Shown piece after piece: positions 8,793 through 16,509 of a stretch of DNA of 64,000 nucleotides (the first letter of the stretch is position 1; each line of letters opens with the position of its first letter). A program made the position numbers and the translations under genes. Source of the stretch: an uncultured Porphyromonadaceae bacterium (lineage in GTDB: Bacteria; Bacteroidota; Bacteroidia; Bacteroidales; Muribaculaceae); contig CABPYL010000009.1 in the NCBI GenBank assembly GCA_902461565.1, positions 1 to 64,000 of the forward strand. The letters are read 5' to 3'. The notes under the pieces are model-generated. The model was not told where the DNA came from and searched no databases. It saw nothing but the letters and a program-made list of their open reading frames with translations.

Positions 8793-8822
8793 TTCTAATT
8801 TTATTTAATAAACAATTTATTT

Positions 8823-10568
8823 TTATTCTACAGGTTCGCCAACTGATGATCCGTGAGATGTATTATTAACCGAATCAACAACATGAGATTTCTCCGCGGA
8901 AGGCTCCGCTGATGTAGCCTCTAATTTAAAACTTCTCCTTTCCCTATAGCCATCCCGGCTTAAATCTCCATAAGAAATCACCATGCTATTCTTTCCTGCG
9001 GGTATTTTTACTGTAACACGAACCTCTCTCAAATTACCTTTTTTGCCCTCGCAATTAGAATAATTCCAGCCAAAACCATTAGCTAAATTAGCATTGGTAA
9101 CTGTGGCTATAAGTACTTGTCCATTATGAACATATGCTCCATCCTTTAAGACTTTTCCTGTCGTTTTATCTTTTACCACAACATTATAATTGACTCGTGC
9201 AATTTGTGCTGATTTGCCTTTTTGGGTTATATTTATTTGCTTCTCCAAATTCCCTGAACGTATCATGAAAGCACATTCACGCATATTTTGAGAAACATTC
9301 GAACTGACATCAACTGACAATGTGCTGTCATCGCTTCTTGCAATTCTCACCCAATCATTTGGGGAATCCGGCGTATTCCACTTTCCATCAGTCGTTACAA
9401 TAATCTTATATATCCCGCCAATTGCCTCAGCTTCGATACTCGTAGGCGATATTTCGAGTATTGTAGGAACAACTGCCTGTAATGTGTTATTCTCTTCACC
9501 TGATATCGTAGAAGTTAGCTGCACAGGACCAACATTCTCACTTGTTTCTTCTTCACTCGTAGTAAATAGCGGGAGATTACGAAAAAAAGCATAAATCATC
9601 AGGCTGCTTAAGATTGTAAGAATTAAAGCAATATATAAAAGGCCGATTTTTAGAATATCTGTACCAGCCCGTTTATCAGCTACAGCCGTATCAGGTTTAG
9701 CATATTTCTCTAATTCACCACGAACAATTTCTATGGTTTCCCGATAATTATCATTTTGTGTTTTCAAGGTCCGTATTTCACCGTCTTTTTCGTTGATTTG
9801 CGAATTTAGGGTCTCCAATTCACCTTGAACCTTGGCCTTTTCTGAACGTGTTGCTTCTGAGATACGATTTTCCAACCCTGCATTTTCTTCTTTTAGTTTT
9901 GCAACTTCTTCTTCCAATTTTTGAATATATTTTTCGGAAGATTCGTATTCTTCAGAAATATATAAACGGCCTGTAGTACAAAAATCTTTAAATGAAGACA
10001 TAGAATTACAGATATCTACATTTACCTTTTTCCCTTTCCAAGAATCATAATCAGCGATTTGATATTTAGGATCCAGAACAGATTTGCCAAATCCGGCGGA
10101 GACTTTATCAAAATAAGCATTAATCTGCTTAAGGAAATTAGACAAGAAATCACTTGCCTCATCAAACTGGGCTATAACGTATTGGCCTTCGCCATCTTTC
10201 CTTTCCTTGATTATTCTCCCTTTTTCTAACATTTGATTATATGCAGAAGTCAACATCCTGAATATCATTTCAGGATAAAAATATGTGTTCCTGCACATTA
10301 TTGTCAAAGCAAAATACTGCCCGGGCCTGCTGGATTTACCCCCTATGCAATTGCTGTTTACATACGAGTAAACCGAATAATTATCTCCTTTCGCATCTTT
10401 GTAAAACTCAACGTATAAGGATTTCTTGGCCCTAGATATCCTTTTACGGGTCTCACGTCCTCGGAAGTATTTATCAGCAATATCACTACAAACACTCGTC
10501 GGGGAATCTGGCAGGACAAATGTACTTTGCCCTTCTGACGAGCCATGAATAAATGCAAAACTATCCAT
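8823..10568 (-). CDS. Coiled-coil, single-TM protein with periplasmic BACON domain (island gene 3)
   Basis: A 581-residue protein. Residues 1-205 form a soluble head containing SSRPGQYFALTI (79-90). A strong coiled coil spans about 207-290, then a TM helix at 306-328 and a Ser/Glu-rich linker. A BACON-type beta-sandwich follows at about 370-452 (GGIYKIIVTTDGKW, ISQ-type ending INITQKGKS), then a second beta domain and a disordered tail. BACON domains are Bacteroidota extracellular modules often tied to glycan or mucin contact. The head is faintly reminiscent of the N-terminal domain of GTPase-associated protein 1 (GAP1-N) from predicted conflict systems; I could not verify this. It follows the GTPase gene by only 3 nt, which argues they act together. 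Confidence 0.83.
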   Translation of the reverse strand: MDSFAFIHGSSEGQSTFVLPDSPTSVCSDIADKYFRGRETRKRISRAKKSLYVEFYKDAKGDNYSVYSYVNSNCIGGKSSRPGQYFALTIMCRNTYFYPEMIFRMLTSAYNQMLEKGRIIKERKDGEGQYVIAQFDEASDFLSNFLKQINAYFDKVSAGFGKSVLDPKYQIADYDSWKGKKVNVDICNSMSSFKDFCTTGRLYISEEYESSEKYIQKLEEEVAKLKEENAGLENRISEATRSEKAKVQGELETLNSQINEKDGEIRTLKTQNDNYRETIEIVRGELEKYAKPDTAVADKRAGTDILKIGLLYIALILTILSSLMIYAFFRNLPLFTTSEEETSENVGPVQLTSTISGEENNTLQAVVPTILEISPTSIEAEAIGGIYKIIVTTDGKWNTPDSPNDWVRIARSDDSTLSVDVSSNVSQNMRECAFMIRSGNLEKQINITQKGKSAQIARVNYNVVVKDKTTGKVLKDGAYVHNGQVLIATVTNANLANGFGWNYSNCEGKKGNLREVRVTVKIPAGKNSMVISYGDLSRDGYRERRSFKLEATSAEPSAEKSHVVDSVNNTSHGSSVGEPVE

Positions 10569-10571
10569 AGT

Positions 10572-11507
10572 TTACCAAAGTTTGATGATTTCTTTCCATA
10601 AGCCAGACGGATAAGAAGGCCCGGAAGCCGTATAGCTTCCATCCTCAGGATAAGTTCCTGTGCAGAACGGCAAGAACGAATAATTTTCTATATCCCAAAA
10701 CAAAAATTTCTTTTTAAAGAACAGATTAGGATAATTTCGTTTTGCATCAGCAGAAACTGCTGATGGATTCGAGCAACCGTTTGAATTTGCCCATAAACCA
10801 TTTTGGGGTATATCCACTTTATTATATAAAAGAATGACCCGACTTGGATGATGAAGAACATAACGATTATAAAGTTTAACCATCTTCTTCTCGTATTTGT
10901 CCCGTAAAGATTGGCTTTTTCTGAATGATGTTGGAGAATCCAGATCAAGCAGTATGATATAGATCACTTTTCGCTGCTGATTTGGAGTAATCTGAGCAAC
11001 TTTATCCAAATATGATTTAAATTGAATATTAGGTTCTTTCTCGGCATCCTTTAAACTGAAAAAATCCTCGCCGGGAGCCTCCAGGAAATGAGCTGCAACA
11101 TCACCGTTCTTATCTATAATATCTGCCATCAGATAATCTACCGTATTGGGCATTCTCATATCAGGATCACTGATAATACTATTAAAATATTCGCAATCAT
11201 CTTGATACTTTGCAGTATTTAACAATGTAGTATTGGCAGAAATAGTATAACCAAATTCAGAATGATAAAGATAGCTGGCAAGACTTTTCAATACCATGCT
11301 CTTGCCACTCGCAGGCGGCCCGCAAAGTACAATAAAAGGTGCCGAATCGCCTGGAATCTGAGGTTTGGCCGATGACGGATTTGAATACCTATTGTGTAAT
11401 TGTTCATTATCCTGTTTCTGCTCTGTCTTTGTTTTTGATTGAGTATCAGTATCATCAAGGCTGAAATCAAAGTCATCCTCAAAATTTGTTTTTTTTGAAT
11501 CTTCCAT
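10572..11507 (-). CDS. Small P-loop GTPase of the accessory island (island gene 2)
   Basis: A 311-residue cytosolic GTPase. An acidic, disordered N-terminus (1-55) is followed by the P-loop GPPASGKS (63-70), an EAPGE motif (143-147) in the place of the G3 DxxG element, and NKVD (229-232), the G4 element that gives guanine specificity. The end of the protein (SYPSGLW near 300) looks like the C-terminal part of the GTPases found in bacterial GTPase-associated systems (DO-GTPase2/TRAFAC-like). No TM segment is visible, so recruitment to the membrane would need a partner. It sits between the polytopic protein (23 nt upstream) and the BACON protein (3 nt downstream). Being a GTPase is well supported; the subfamily is inference. 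Confidence 0.83.
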   Translation of the reverse strand: MEDSKKTNFEDDFDFSLDDTDTQSKTKTEQKQDNEQLHNRYSNPSSAKPQIPGDSAPFIVLCGPPASGKSMVLKSLASYLYHSEFGYTISANTTLLNTAKYQDDCEYFNSIISDPDMRMPNTVDYLMADIIDKNGDVAAHFLEAPGEDFFSLKDAEKEPNIQFKSYLDKVAQITPNQQRKVIYIILLDLDSPTSFRKSQSLRDKYEKKMVKLYNRYVLHHPSRVILLYNKVDIPQNGLWANSNGCSNPSAVSADAKRNYPNLFFKKKFLFWDIENYSFLPFCTGTYPEDGSYTASGPSYPSGLWKEIIKLW

Positions 11508-11530
11508 ATATATTTCTTTTTATAAAAAAC

Positions 11531-12658
11531 TTATCTTGCCAATATGCGTATGACATACGCAACCATATCAACTATCAAAGCGAACAAAATCCATCCGAGC
11601 AGTTTCATATCATTGGGCAGCCTATTATGCAGCATATCATCCCATACACTAAATGTGCTGAACATGCGGGAAGTTGGATAGTTCCTATACCGATATTCTC
11701 CTTTGTCAATGTCTGCAGGATTATCAGTCTTACTTTCTTTCATTTGACGTTCAAGCGCAACTTGATCTTCTTTGCCAAGCCTGTGCAAAATATTACTTGT
11801 CAGTTGCACTTTCGAGAACTGGTAATATACATCAGGATTCGCAATTTCTGTAATTTGAGGAATATCAACAACATACAAACTATCGTTTATGAATTTCTTT
11901 ATCAAATCCATGTCTCTGATTTGAGGAATCATCCGTTTGTAATAATCCCTGATAACATTTTCCCTTCTTAACAGTTTCTCAGCAATTCTAATAGAGTATT
12001 TATCCTTTAAGGCCATCACTTCCCTAACGCCGGTTTTGCCTCTGTCGCCTTTGTCTTTATCGTCATCAAAAATTGAATTTTTATAAGAGTAGTGATCGTT
12101 GAATTTTCCTCCGCTACTCGTAAAATAATCTTCTATATCTTTCAGATAACTAATAGCTCTGTCTCCAAATCCGTATCTGATAGAGGATTCACATTCCCTT
12201 TTAAATTCATCCATCAGGTTTTGTACAGATGCCTCGCAAAGTGTTATGTCTGCCGCTTCTTTCTCTTTTATACCGTCTTTATTGTTCCTGACAACTTCTT
12301 CGACATAACTTTTATAAGCTCCAAGCTCGGCACTTGCTACTTTCAATCCCTCATTACTCATTAGCATATAATGAACATTTGTAACAAAACTGACACCCCA
12401 AAACAGAAGAAATCCCAATAAACCCAATACGAATTTTGATTTACTCGGATTAAAACGATTCTGTAGTTCCCCACTTACCATGCTAAGACAATTTCCCGCA
12501 ATAATGGCAACAATAAACACGAAAACAAACACTATCCATGTTTGGCTAATCTCAAAAGACATTGCAACTGATTTTGCGGTCAGATATGAGCTATACGCTG
12601 CAAACAGACAGTACCCTGCCCAACAAGAGATTTTTTTAATTAGTTTGGTTTTGTTCAT
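11531..12658 (-). CDS. Polytopic membrane protein with large periplasmic domain (island gene 1)
   Basis: A 375-residue protein of unknown family, first in the island operon. Three TM helices lie at about 8-27, 40-60 and 76-96, then a long soluble and largely helical, charged domain (about 100-345), and a fourth TM helix at 352-372. With an even number of helices both ends are on the same side. The loop is probably periplasmic if the Lys-rich N-terminus is inside. No catalytic motif is visible. It has lower GC than the flanking core genes. It may be the membrane platform for the GTPase encoded next. It could also be a channel or receptor subunit; nothing decides between these. Confidence 0.82.
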   Translation of the reverse strand: MNKTKLIKKISCWAGYCLFAAYSSYLTAKSVAMSFEISQTWIVFVFVFIVAIIAGNCLSMVSGELQNRFNPSKSKFVLGLLGFLLFWGVSFVTNVHYMLMSNEGLKVASAELGAYKSYVEEVVRNNKDGIKEKEAADITLCEASVQNLMDEFKRECESSIRYGFGDRAISYLKDIEDYFTSSGGKFNDHYSYKNSIFDDDKDKGDRGKTGVREVMALKDKYSIRIAEKLLRRENVIRDYYKRMIPQIRDMDLIKKFINDSLYVVDIPQITEIANPDVYYQFSKVQLTSNILHRLGKEDQVALERQMKESKTDNPADIDKGEYRYRNYPTSRMFSTFSVWDDMLHNRLPNDMKLLGWILFALIVDMVAYVIRILAR

Positions 12659-12686
12659 AAGATGATTGTTTAGAAAGTTTTTCGTT

Positions 12687-12718
12687 CAAAGACAAAAGCT
12701 TGCATTGATTAGAATCAA
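12687..12718 (-). promoter_or_regulatory. Putative promoter of the five-gene island
   Basis: Read on the minus strand, TTG (12716-12718), a 21-nt spacer and TGTCTTTG (12687-12694) resemble the Bacteroidota -33/-7 promoter with one mismatch to TAnnTTTG. It would start transcription about 25 nt before the first island gene. Confidence 0.5.
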
Positions 12719-12720
12719 TG
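12703..12720. promoter_or_regulatory. Palindrome over the island promoter -33 element (possible operator)
   Basis: CATTGATT-AG-AATCAATG is a perfect inverted repeat with 8-bp arms and a 2-bp centre. It overlaps the -33 element of the island promoter, where a dimeric repressor or activator could bind. No regulator gene is encoded in the island itself. Confidence 0.45.
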
Positions 12721-12823
12721 ATAAATCATTATCTTTACCTGTTACTTGCAAGTTTTCCCATGCCATAGTTTAAAGCCTTGCCGTTCCCATGACAAGAGAA
12801 TGATTGATTTTTCGCTAAGGCAT

Positions 12824-12862
12824 AAAAAAAGCGCGGGAACTGTACTTGTTGCTCGTTCCCGC
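12824..12862 (-). terminator. Intrinsic terminator of the unassigned RNA
   Basis: Stem GCGGGAAC (12855-12862, minus) with GTTCCCGC (12833-12840), a 14-nt loop and a GC base followed by a run of seven U (12824-12830). This is the only T-run hairpin in the region and it faces the minus strand. Confidence 0.75.
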
Positions 12863-13164
12863 TATCAAAGGCTCTCGCATTGCCTGTTCCGTAGGAAGAG
12901 CAATAACAGAAGCCCACGCCGATATGAATATCTCACCCCCGCACATTTACGCACGGAGAATGTAAATAATCACATCCCTGGACATCTACCATTGCTTCGT
13001 CTTGACGGAACTTAGAATTTGCGAGATTCTTGATAGCCAAGAACAAAGCGTCATGTAAACGCCTTTTGTATGTCATGGAATCTTTTCCCGCCCACCCCAG
13101 GACTTAGGCCTGAACCGGCGTAGGACCAATGCCAGACAAAATGCCCTAACATTGTTTTCGATTC
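12824..13164 (-). ncRNA. Unassigned structured RNA gene, about 340 nt
   Basis: On the minus strand a perfect -7 element TATCTTTG (13170-13177) is followed by about 340 nt without a convincing reading frame, and then an intrinsic terminator (stem GCGGGAAC/GTTCCCGC, then seven U). Several strong helices can be drawn by eye. They are GGAATC with GATTCC near the 5' end, TTCTTG with CAAGAA, AAAGGCGT with ACGCTTT, GATAT with ATATC, and a long hairpin built on ATTGC/GCAAT and TTCC/GGAA just before the terminator. It is not rnpB (found elsewhere), and it lacks tmRNA ends and tag codons. 6S RNA is a possibility I cannot confirm. It lies between the island promoter and tpiA. Confidence 0.6.
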
Positions 13165-13169
13165 CGCAG

Positions 13170-13177
13170 CAAAGATA
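13170..13177 (-). promoter_or_regulatory. -7 element of the unassigned RNA gene
   Basis: TATCTTTG on the minus strand is a perfect TAnnTTTG match. It sits in one arm of an inverted repeat shared with the tpiA promoter (13169-13192 and 13217-13237), so the two units are transcribed divergently from near-identical core promoters. Confidence 0.6.
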
Positions 13178-13228
13178 CAAAATTTTCTTCAAACAAAATG
13201 TTTATTTCGGCTTATGTTGAAAATTTTG

Positions 13229-13236
13229 TATCTTTG
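13229..13236 (+). promoter_or_regulatory. -7 element of tpiA
   Basis: TATCTTTG, a perfect Bacteroidota -7 element, lies 63 nt before the tpiA start codon. The leader that follows contains repeats of AACAGCAATAACAA-like sequence but no clear hairpin. Confidence 0.65.
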
Positions 13237-13299
13237 CAATCTCAAAGAACAAAATCTGCAAACACAGCAATAACAATAACTACGTAAACAGCAATAACA

Positions 13300-14055
13300 A
13301 TGAGAAAGAACATCGTTGCCGGCAACTGGAAAATGAACACCACCGTTCCCGAAGGTGTTGCCCTTGCCAAAGAAATGAACGAAGCCCTCAAAGGCTTCAA
13401 AGCCAACTGCGACGTGATTATCTGCACGCCCTTCACCCACCTCGTGCCTGTAGCCCACGCCATCGACCAGACTGTACTTGGTCTCGGTGCCGAAAACTGC
13501 GCCAACCACGACAAAGGTGCGTATACAGGCGAAGTTTCCGCCGCAATGGTAGCCTCCACCGGTGCCAAATACGTTATCCTCGGCCACAGCGAGCGCCGTC
13601 AGTACTACGGCGAAACCAACGAGAGCCTTCGCGAGAAAGTAGCTCTTGCACTCGCCAACAACCTCACCCCCATCTTCTGCATTGGCGAAGTACTGGAAGA
13701 ACGTGAGAACGGCACATACAACGACGTTGTTGCAAAGCAGGTTGAGGAAGGTCTGTTCAACCTCAGCGCCGAAGACTTCGGCAAAATCATCCTGGCTTAC
13801 GAACCCGTATGGGCAATCGGCACCGGCAAGACCGCTACAGCCGAGCAGGCCGAGGACATGCACGCACACATCCGCGCTACCATTGCCGGCAAATACGGCA
13901 AGGAAGTAGCCGATAACTGCTCCATCCTTTACGGCGGCAGCTGCAAGCCCTCCAACGCAGCAGAACTCTTCGCAAAACCCGACGTTGACGGCGGTCTTAT
14001 CGGCGGAGCTTCCCTCAAGTGCGCCGACTTCATGGGCATTGTAAAGGCATTCTGA
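13300..14055 (+). CDS. tpiA: Triosephosphate isomerase
   Basis: TpiA interconverts dihydroxyacetone phosphate and glyceraldehyde 3-phosphate in glycolysis. The 251-residue TIM barrel shows NWKMN (substrate-binding Asn and Lys near residues 8-12), GHSERR around the catalytic His, AYEPVWAIGTG with the catalytic Glu and the flexible loop, and LYGGSC near the C-terminus. Codon use is strongly biased to C-ending codons, as for a highly expressed gene. In related genomes it directly follows the DoxX-like gene. Here it has its own promoter and is separated from that gene by the island and an RNA gene. A terminator-like hairpin follows. Confidence 0.98.
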   Translation: MRKNIVAGNWKMNTTVPEGVALAKEMNEALKGFKANCDVIICTPFTHLVPVAHAIDQTVLGLGAENCANHDKGAYTGEVSAAMVASTGAKYVILGHSERRQYYGETNESLREKVALALANNLTPIFCIGEVLEERENGTYNDVVAKQVEEGLFNLSAEDFGKIILAYEPVWAIGTGKTATAEQAEDMHAHIRATIAGKYGKEVADNCSILYGGSCKPSNAAELFAKPDVDGGLIGGASLKCADFMGIVKAF

Positions 14056-14073
14056 TTATTCCACCGAACAAGT

Positions 14074-14107
14074 ATCCCGGCCGCCGCGCCCGGCGACCGG
14101 GATTTTT
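14074..14107 (+). terminator. Hairpin with U-run after tpiA
   Basis: Arms ATCCCGG and CCGGGAT enclose a GC-rich loop and are followed by TTTTT. It lies between tpiA and the SPOR gene and may reduce read-through, separating tpiA expression from the downstream pair. Confidence 0.7.
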
Positions 14108-14119
14108 CTAATTATCACC

Positions 14120-14617
14120 ATGTACCGCAAAGTATTAACCCTGGCGCTTCTATCGGCCGGCATATTCGACGCCGTAGCCGACAACAAGCCCGAATCCATC
14201 GTGGCGGATATCGAGGCCGGCGGCACAATAACCGTAATCCAGCCGGCGCGTCTCGACAGTCTTCTGCGCCGCCCTGCCGCCATCGTGCGCACCGACGACG
14301 GCAAGGAAAATTCTATAGCCGACCATACAGCTGCAACTACGCGCTCCACACGCTCTGGCTACCGCGTACAGCTTTTCGAGGACAACAACCCGCGGACCGC
14401 CCGAAACGCCGCGCAGGGTTACCACAATCGCGTACAGGCCGAGTTTCCGCAGATTCGATCCTATGTATCTTTCAACTCGCCGTACTGGCGTGTGAAGGCC
14501 GGAGACTGCCGCACACGTGCCGAGGCCGAAGCAATGATGGCCGAGCTGAAACAGGCATTCCCGAATCTGGCACCATACATGAGAATCGTGCGCGACAAAA
14601 TTAACTCTTTCGACTGA
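14120..14617 (+). CDS. SPOR domain-containing secreted protein
   Basis: A 165-residue protein with a Sec signal peptide (about 1-20) and a C-terminal SPOR domain (about 72-160, from GYRVQLFEDN to APYMRIVRDKIN). SPOR domains bind denuded glycan strands in septal peptidoglycan, so the protein probably sits at the division site. The middle carries ALDSLLRRP-like sequence without known motifs. It precedes folE by 3 nt and is probably co-transcribed. The arrangement tpiA - SPOR - folE is conserved in Bacteroidales, although no functional link between the three is known. Confidence 0.88.
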   Translation: MYRKVLTLALLSAGIFDAVADNKPESIVADIEAGGTITVIQPARLDSLLRRPAAIVRTDDGKENSIADHTAATTRSTRSGYRVQLFEDNNPRTARNAAQGYHNRVQAEFPQIRSYVSFNSPYWRVKAGDCRTRAEAEAMMAELKQAFPNLAPYMRIVRDKINSFD

Positions 14618-14620
14618 TAA

Positions 14621-15193
14621 ATGGACCAGCTGAACGAACAGCAGAATATCCGGGAGATTGCCGGACACATACGCGCTATCATTGAACTGATAGGCGAGAA
14701 CCCCGAGCGCGAAGGCCTTGTGAAAACGCCGGAACGCGCCGCCAAAGCATTGTGGTACGCAACATCGGGATACCGCACCGAACCCGACGGAATTATCCGT
14801 CAGGCACTATTCCAGCACGAGGGCTCGCAGATCGTCGCCGTGCAGGACATAGAGTTCTATTCCCTTTGCGAGCATCACATATTGCCTTTTTTCGGAAAGG
14901 TTTCAATCGCATACGTTCCCGACGGCAAAATCGTCGGTCTCAGCAAAATCGCCCGCATCGTCAATGTTTATGCCCGCCGTCTGCAAGTGCAGGAACGCTT
15001 CACTGCGCAGATTTGCGACGAAATCAAACGTGTTGTCGGCGCAAAGGGTGTTATCGTGATATGCCGTGGCGAACATCTGTGCATGAAAATGCGTGGCGTG
15101 GAAAAGCAGGACTCTTTCACAACCACGATCCACTACAACGGAGTTTTCGAGGACAGCGCGCTCCGTGCGGAATATCTGTCAACTCTCCGTTGA
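14621..15193 (+). CDS. folE: GTP cyclohydrolase I
   Basis: FolE converts GTP to 7,8-dihydroneopterin triphosphate, the first step of tetrahydrofolate synthesis. The 190-residue protein contains SLCEHHILPF with the zinc-binding Cys and His, the substrate-contacting GLSKIARIV, the ERFTAQI helix and CRGEHLCMKMRG with the third zinc ligand Cys. Length and motifs are standard for the type I (homodecameric) enzyme. It starts 3 nt after the SPOR gene. The identification is firm. Confidence 0.97.
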   Translation: MDQLNEQQNIREIAGHIRAIIELIGENPEREGLVKTPERAAKALWYATSGYRTEPDGIIRQALFQHEGSQIVAVQDIEFYSLCEHHILPFFGKVSIAYVPDGKIVGLSKIARIVNVYARRLQVQERFTAQICDEIKRVVGAKGVIVICRGEHLCMKMRGVEKQDSFTTTIHYNGVFEDSALRAEYLSTLR

Positions 15194-15274
15194 CACTCTA
15201 CCTGAAACTTAACCACCCAAATTCCTATCTTTCCCGTTATTAACGGTTGAAATCGGTTAAAATAAATTAAGGTG

Positions 15275-15306
15275 TTTGCAAAAGAGGGAGTTTCCCGGTA
15301 ACTTTG
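15275..15306 (+). promoter_or_regulatory. Promoter of the clostripain-like gene (near leaderless)
   Basis: TTTG at 15275-15278, a 20-nt spacer and TAACTTTG at 15299-15306 fit the Bacteroidota promoter well. The ATG follows after 6 nt, leaving little or no leader. Confidence 0.65.
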
Positions 15307-15312
15307 TAAGTT

Positions 15313-16509
15313 ATGAAATCGAGATTATTAACTTTTCTATCCCTTTCACTTACTGCCGCGACTGCTATAATCGCCACCGGTTGCCACGATGACAACGGCA
15401 AGAACAAGCATGAGCCACTTCCAGGGCTGCGCACGGTTCTGGTATACCAGGTTGCCAACAATAACCTCGGCAGCAGCCAGTACGACCGCGCCGATATCGT
15501 CGAAATGATAAACGGAGCAAAAAACGGCGACATTCCAGAAGACAGCCACTTGCTTGTCTATAACGCGGGTTACAACACCGATCCTACGCTTGTGGAGGTA
15601 ACCTCCACAGGCCTTGATACAATCAAAACATACTCCCGAGACATACTGTCTGTCCGTTCGGAGCGCATGCTCGAAGTGTTGGACGACGCCGAAACTTTCG
15701 CCGACACCAAGGAATTCGGCCTTGTGCTGTGGAGCCACGGTTCTGGCTGGCTTCAGGACGGTATTGACGATTCGGCCGACGTAAGTACAAAGTCGTTCGG
15801 TTCGGATAACGGCAGCACCATGAACATAACTACACTTGCAAAAGTACTCGAGCAAGGCCCTGAGCTAAGTTTTCTCTATTTCGACTGCTGCTACATGGCT
15901 TCTGTTGAAACGTTGTACGAACTGCGCCACACTGCTCCTGTAATTGTTGGAAGCGCCACGGAACTACGGACCGAAGGCATGCCTTACCACGAAAATCTCT
16001 CCGCCTTCTTCTCCCGTGTACCGGATATGGTAAAGGCGGCAACAAACACTTTCGAACTTTATAACCAGTGCTCGGGCATGGACCGTACATGCACCATGAG
16101 CGTTATCCGTACCTCCGCCCTCGACTCGCTCGCGCGAGCCACTAAAGCCATCTTTACATCGGCCAACGGCAACATACCGGCGTCATATACCCCTCAGCGG
16201 TTTATGAACCGCGGTATTTCCAACTGCATGTACTTTGATTTCGCTCAGTATGTGGAAGCACTATGTATGGCTACCGACGGATCCGAGCGTTTCCCGGGAG
16301 CTTCCGCTCTGCTGGACGATTTCCACGAAGCCATGAGCCGCTGCGTGATATATGCTGCCGCAACGCCTATGTTATGGAATACTGTGCCGCTGGATTATCA
16401 CTGCGGCCTTTCCACCTACATCCTCTCCGACCCCGTCTACTCACGAAACTTAAAATATTATACACTCAGCTGGTACAACGACGTTGCCTCCAACTTAAAT
16501 TTCAAATAA
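15313..16509 (+). CDS. Clostripain-related cysteine peptidase lipoprotein (family C11)
   Basis: A 398-residue lipoprotein with a lipobox ending ATGC (Cys24). The C11 catalytic dyad is visible: His142 in VLWSHGSGW and Cys192/Cys193 in YFDCCYMASVE, with the DxC arrangement pointing to Cys193. C11 peptidases cleave after Arg or Lys and often self-activate. Bacteroides relatives such as fragipain activate secreted toxins or other exported proteins. The substrate here is unknown. The gene has its own promoter and starts a run with mscS and the prolyl oligopeptidase, its stop directly abutting the next start. Confidence 0.88.
   Translation: MKSRLLTFLSLSLTAATAIIATGCHDDNGKNKHEPLPGLRTVLVYQVANNNLGSSQYDRADIVEMINGAKNGDIPEDSHLLVYNAGYNTDPTLVEVTSTGLDTIKTYSRDILSVRSERMLEVLDDAETFADTKEFGLVLWSHGSGWLQDGIDDSADVSTKSFGSDNGSTMNITTLAKVLEQGPELSFLYFDCCYMASVETLYELRHTAPVIVGSATELRTEGMPYHENLSAFFSRVPDMVKAATNTFELYNQCSGMDRTCTMSVIRTSALDSLARATKAIFTSANGNIPASYTPQRFMNRGISNCMYFDFAQYVEALCMATDGSERFPGASALLDDFHEAMSRCVIYAAATPMLWNTVPLDYHCGLSTYILSDPVYSRNLKYYTLSWYNDVASNLNFK

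Noticed and set aside
12735..12917. A 60-codon frame inside the RNA region on the minus strand
   Set aside because: It covers the terminator hairpin and the strongest helices of the RNA and has Cys/Tyr/Ser-rich, unstructured residue use; the RNA explanation fits better.
12824..13164. tmRNA as the identity of the RNA gene
   Set aside because: No tRNA-like acceptor ends with GGGG or 3' CACC/ACCA pattern, and no resume codon and tag ending in ALAA could be found.
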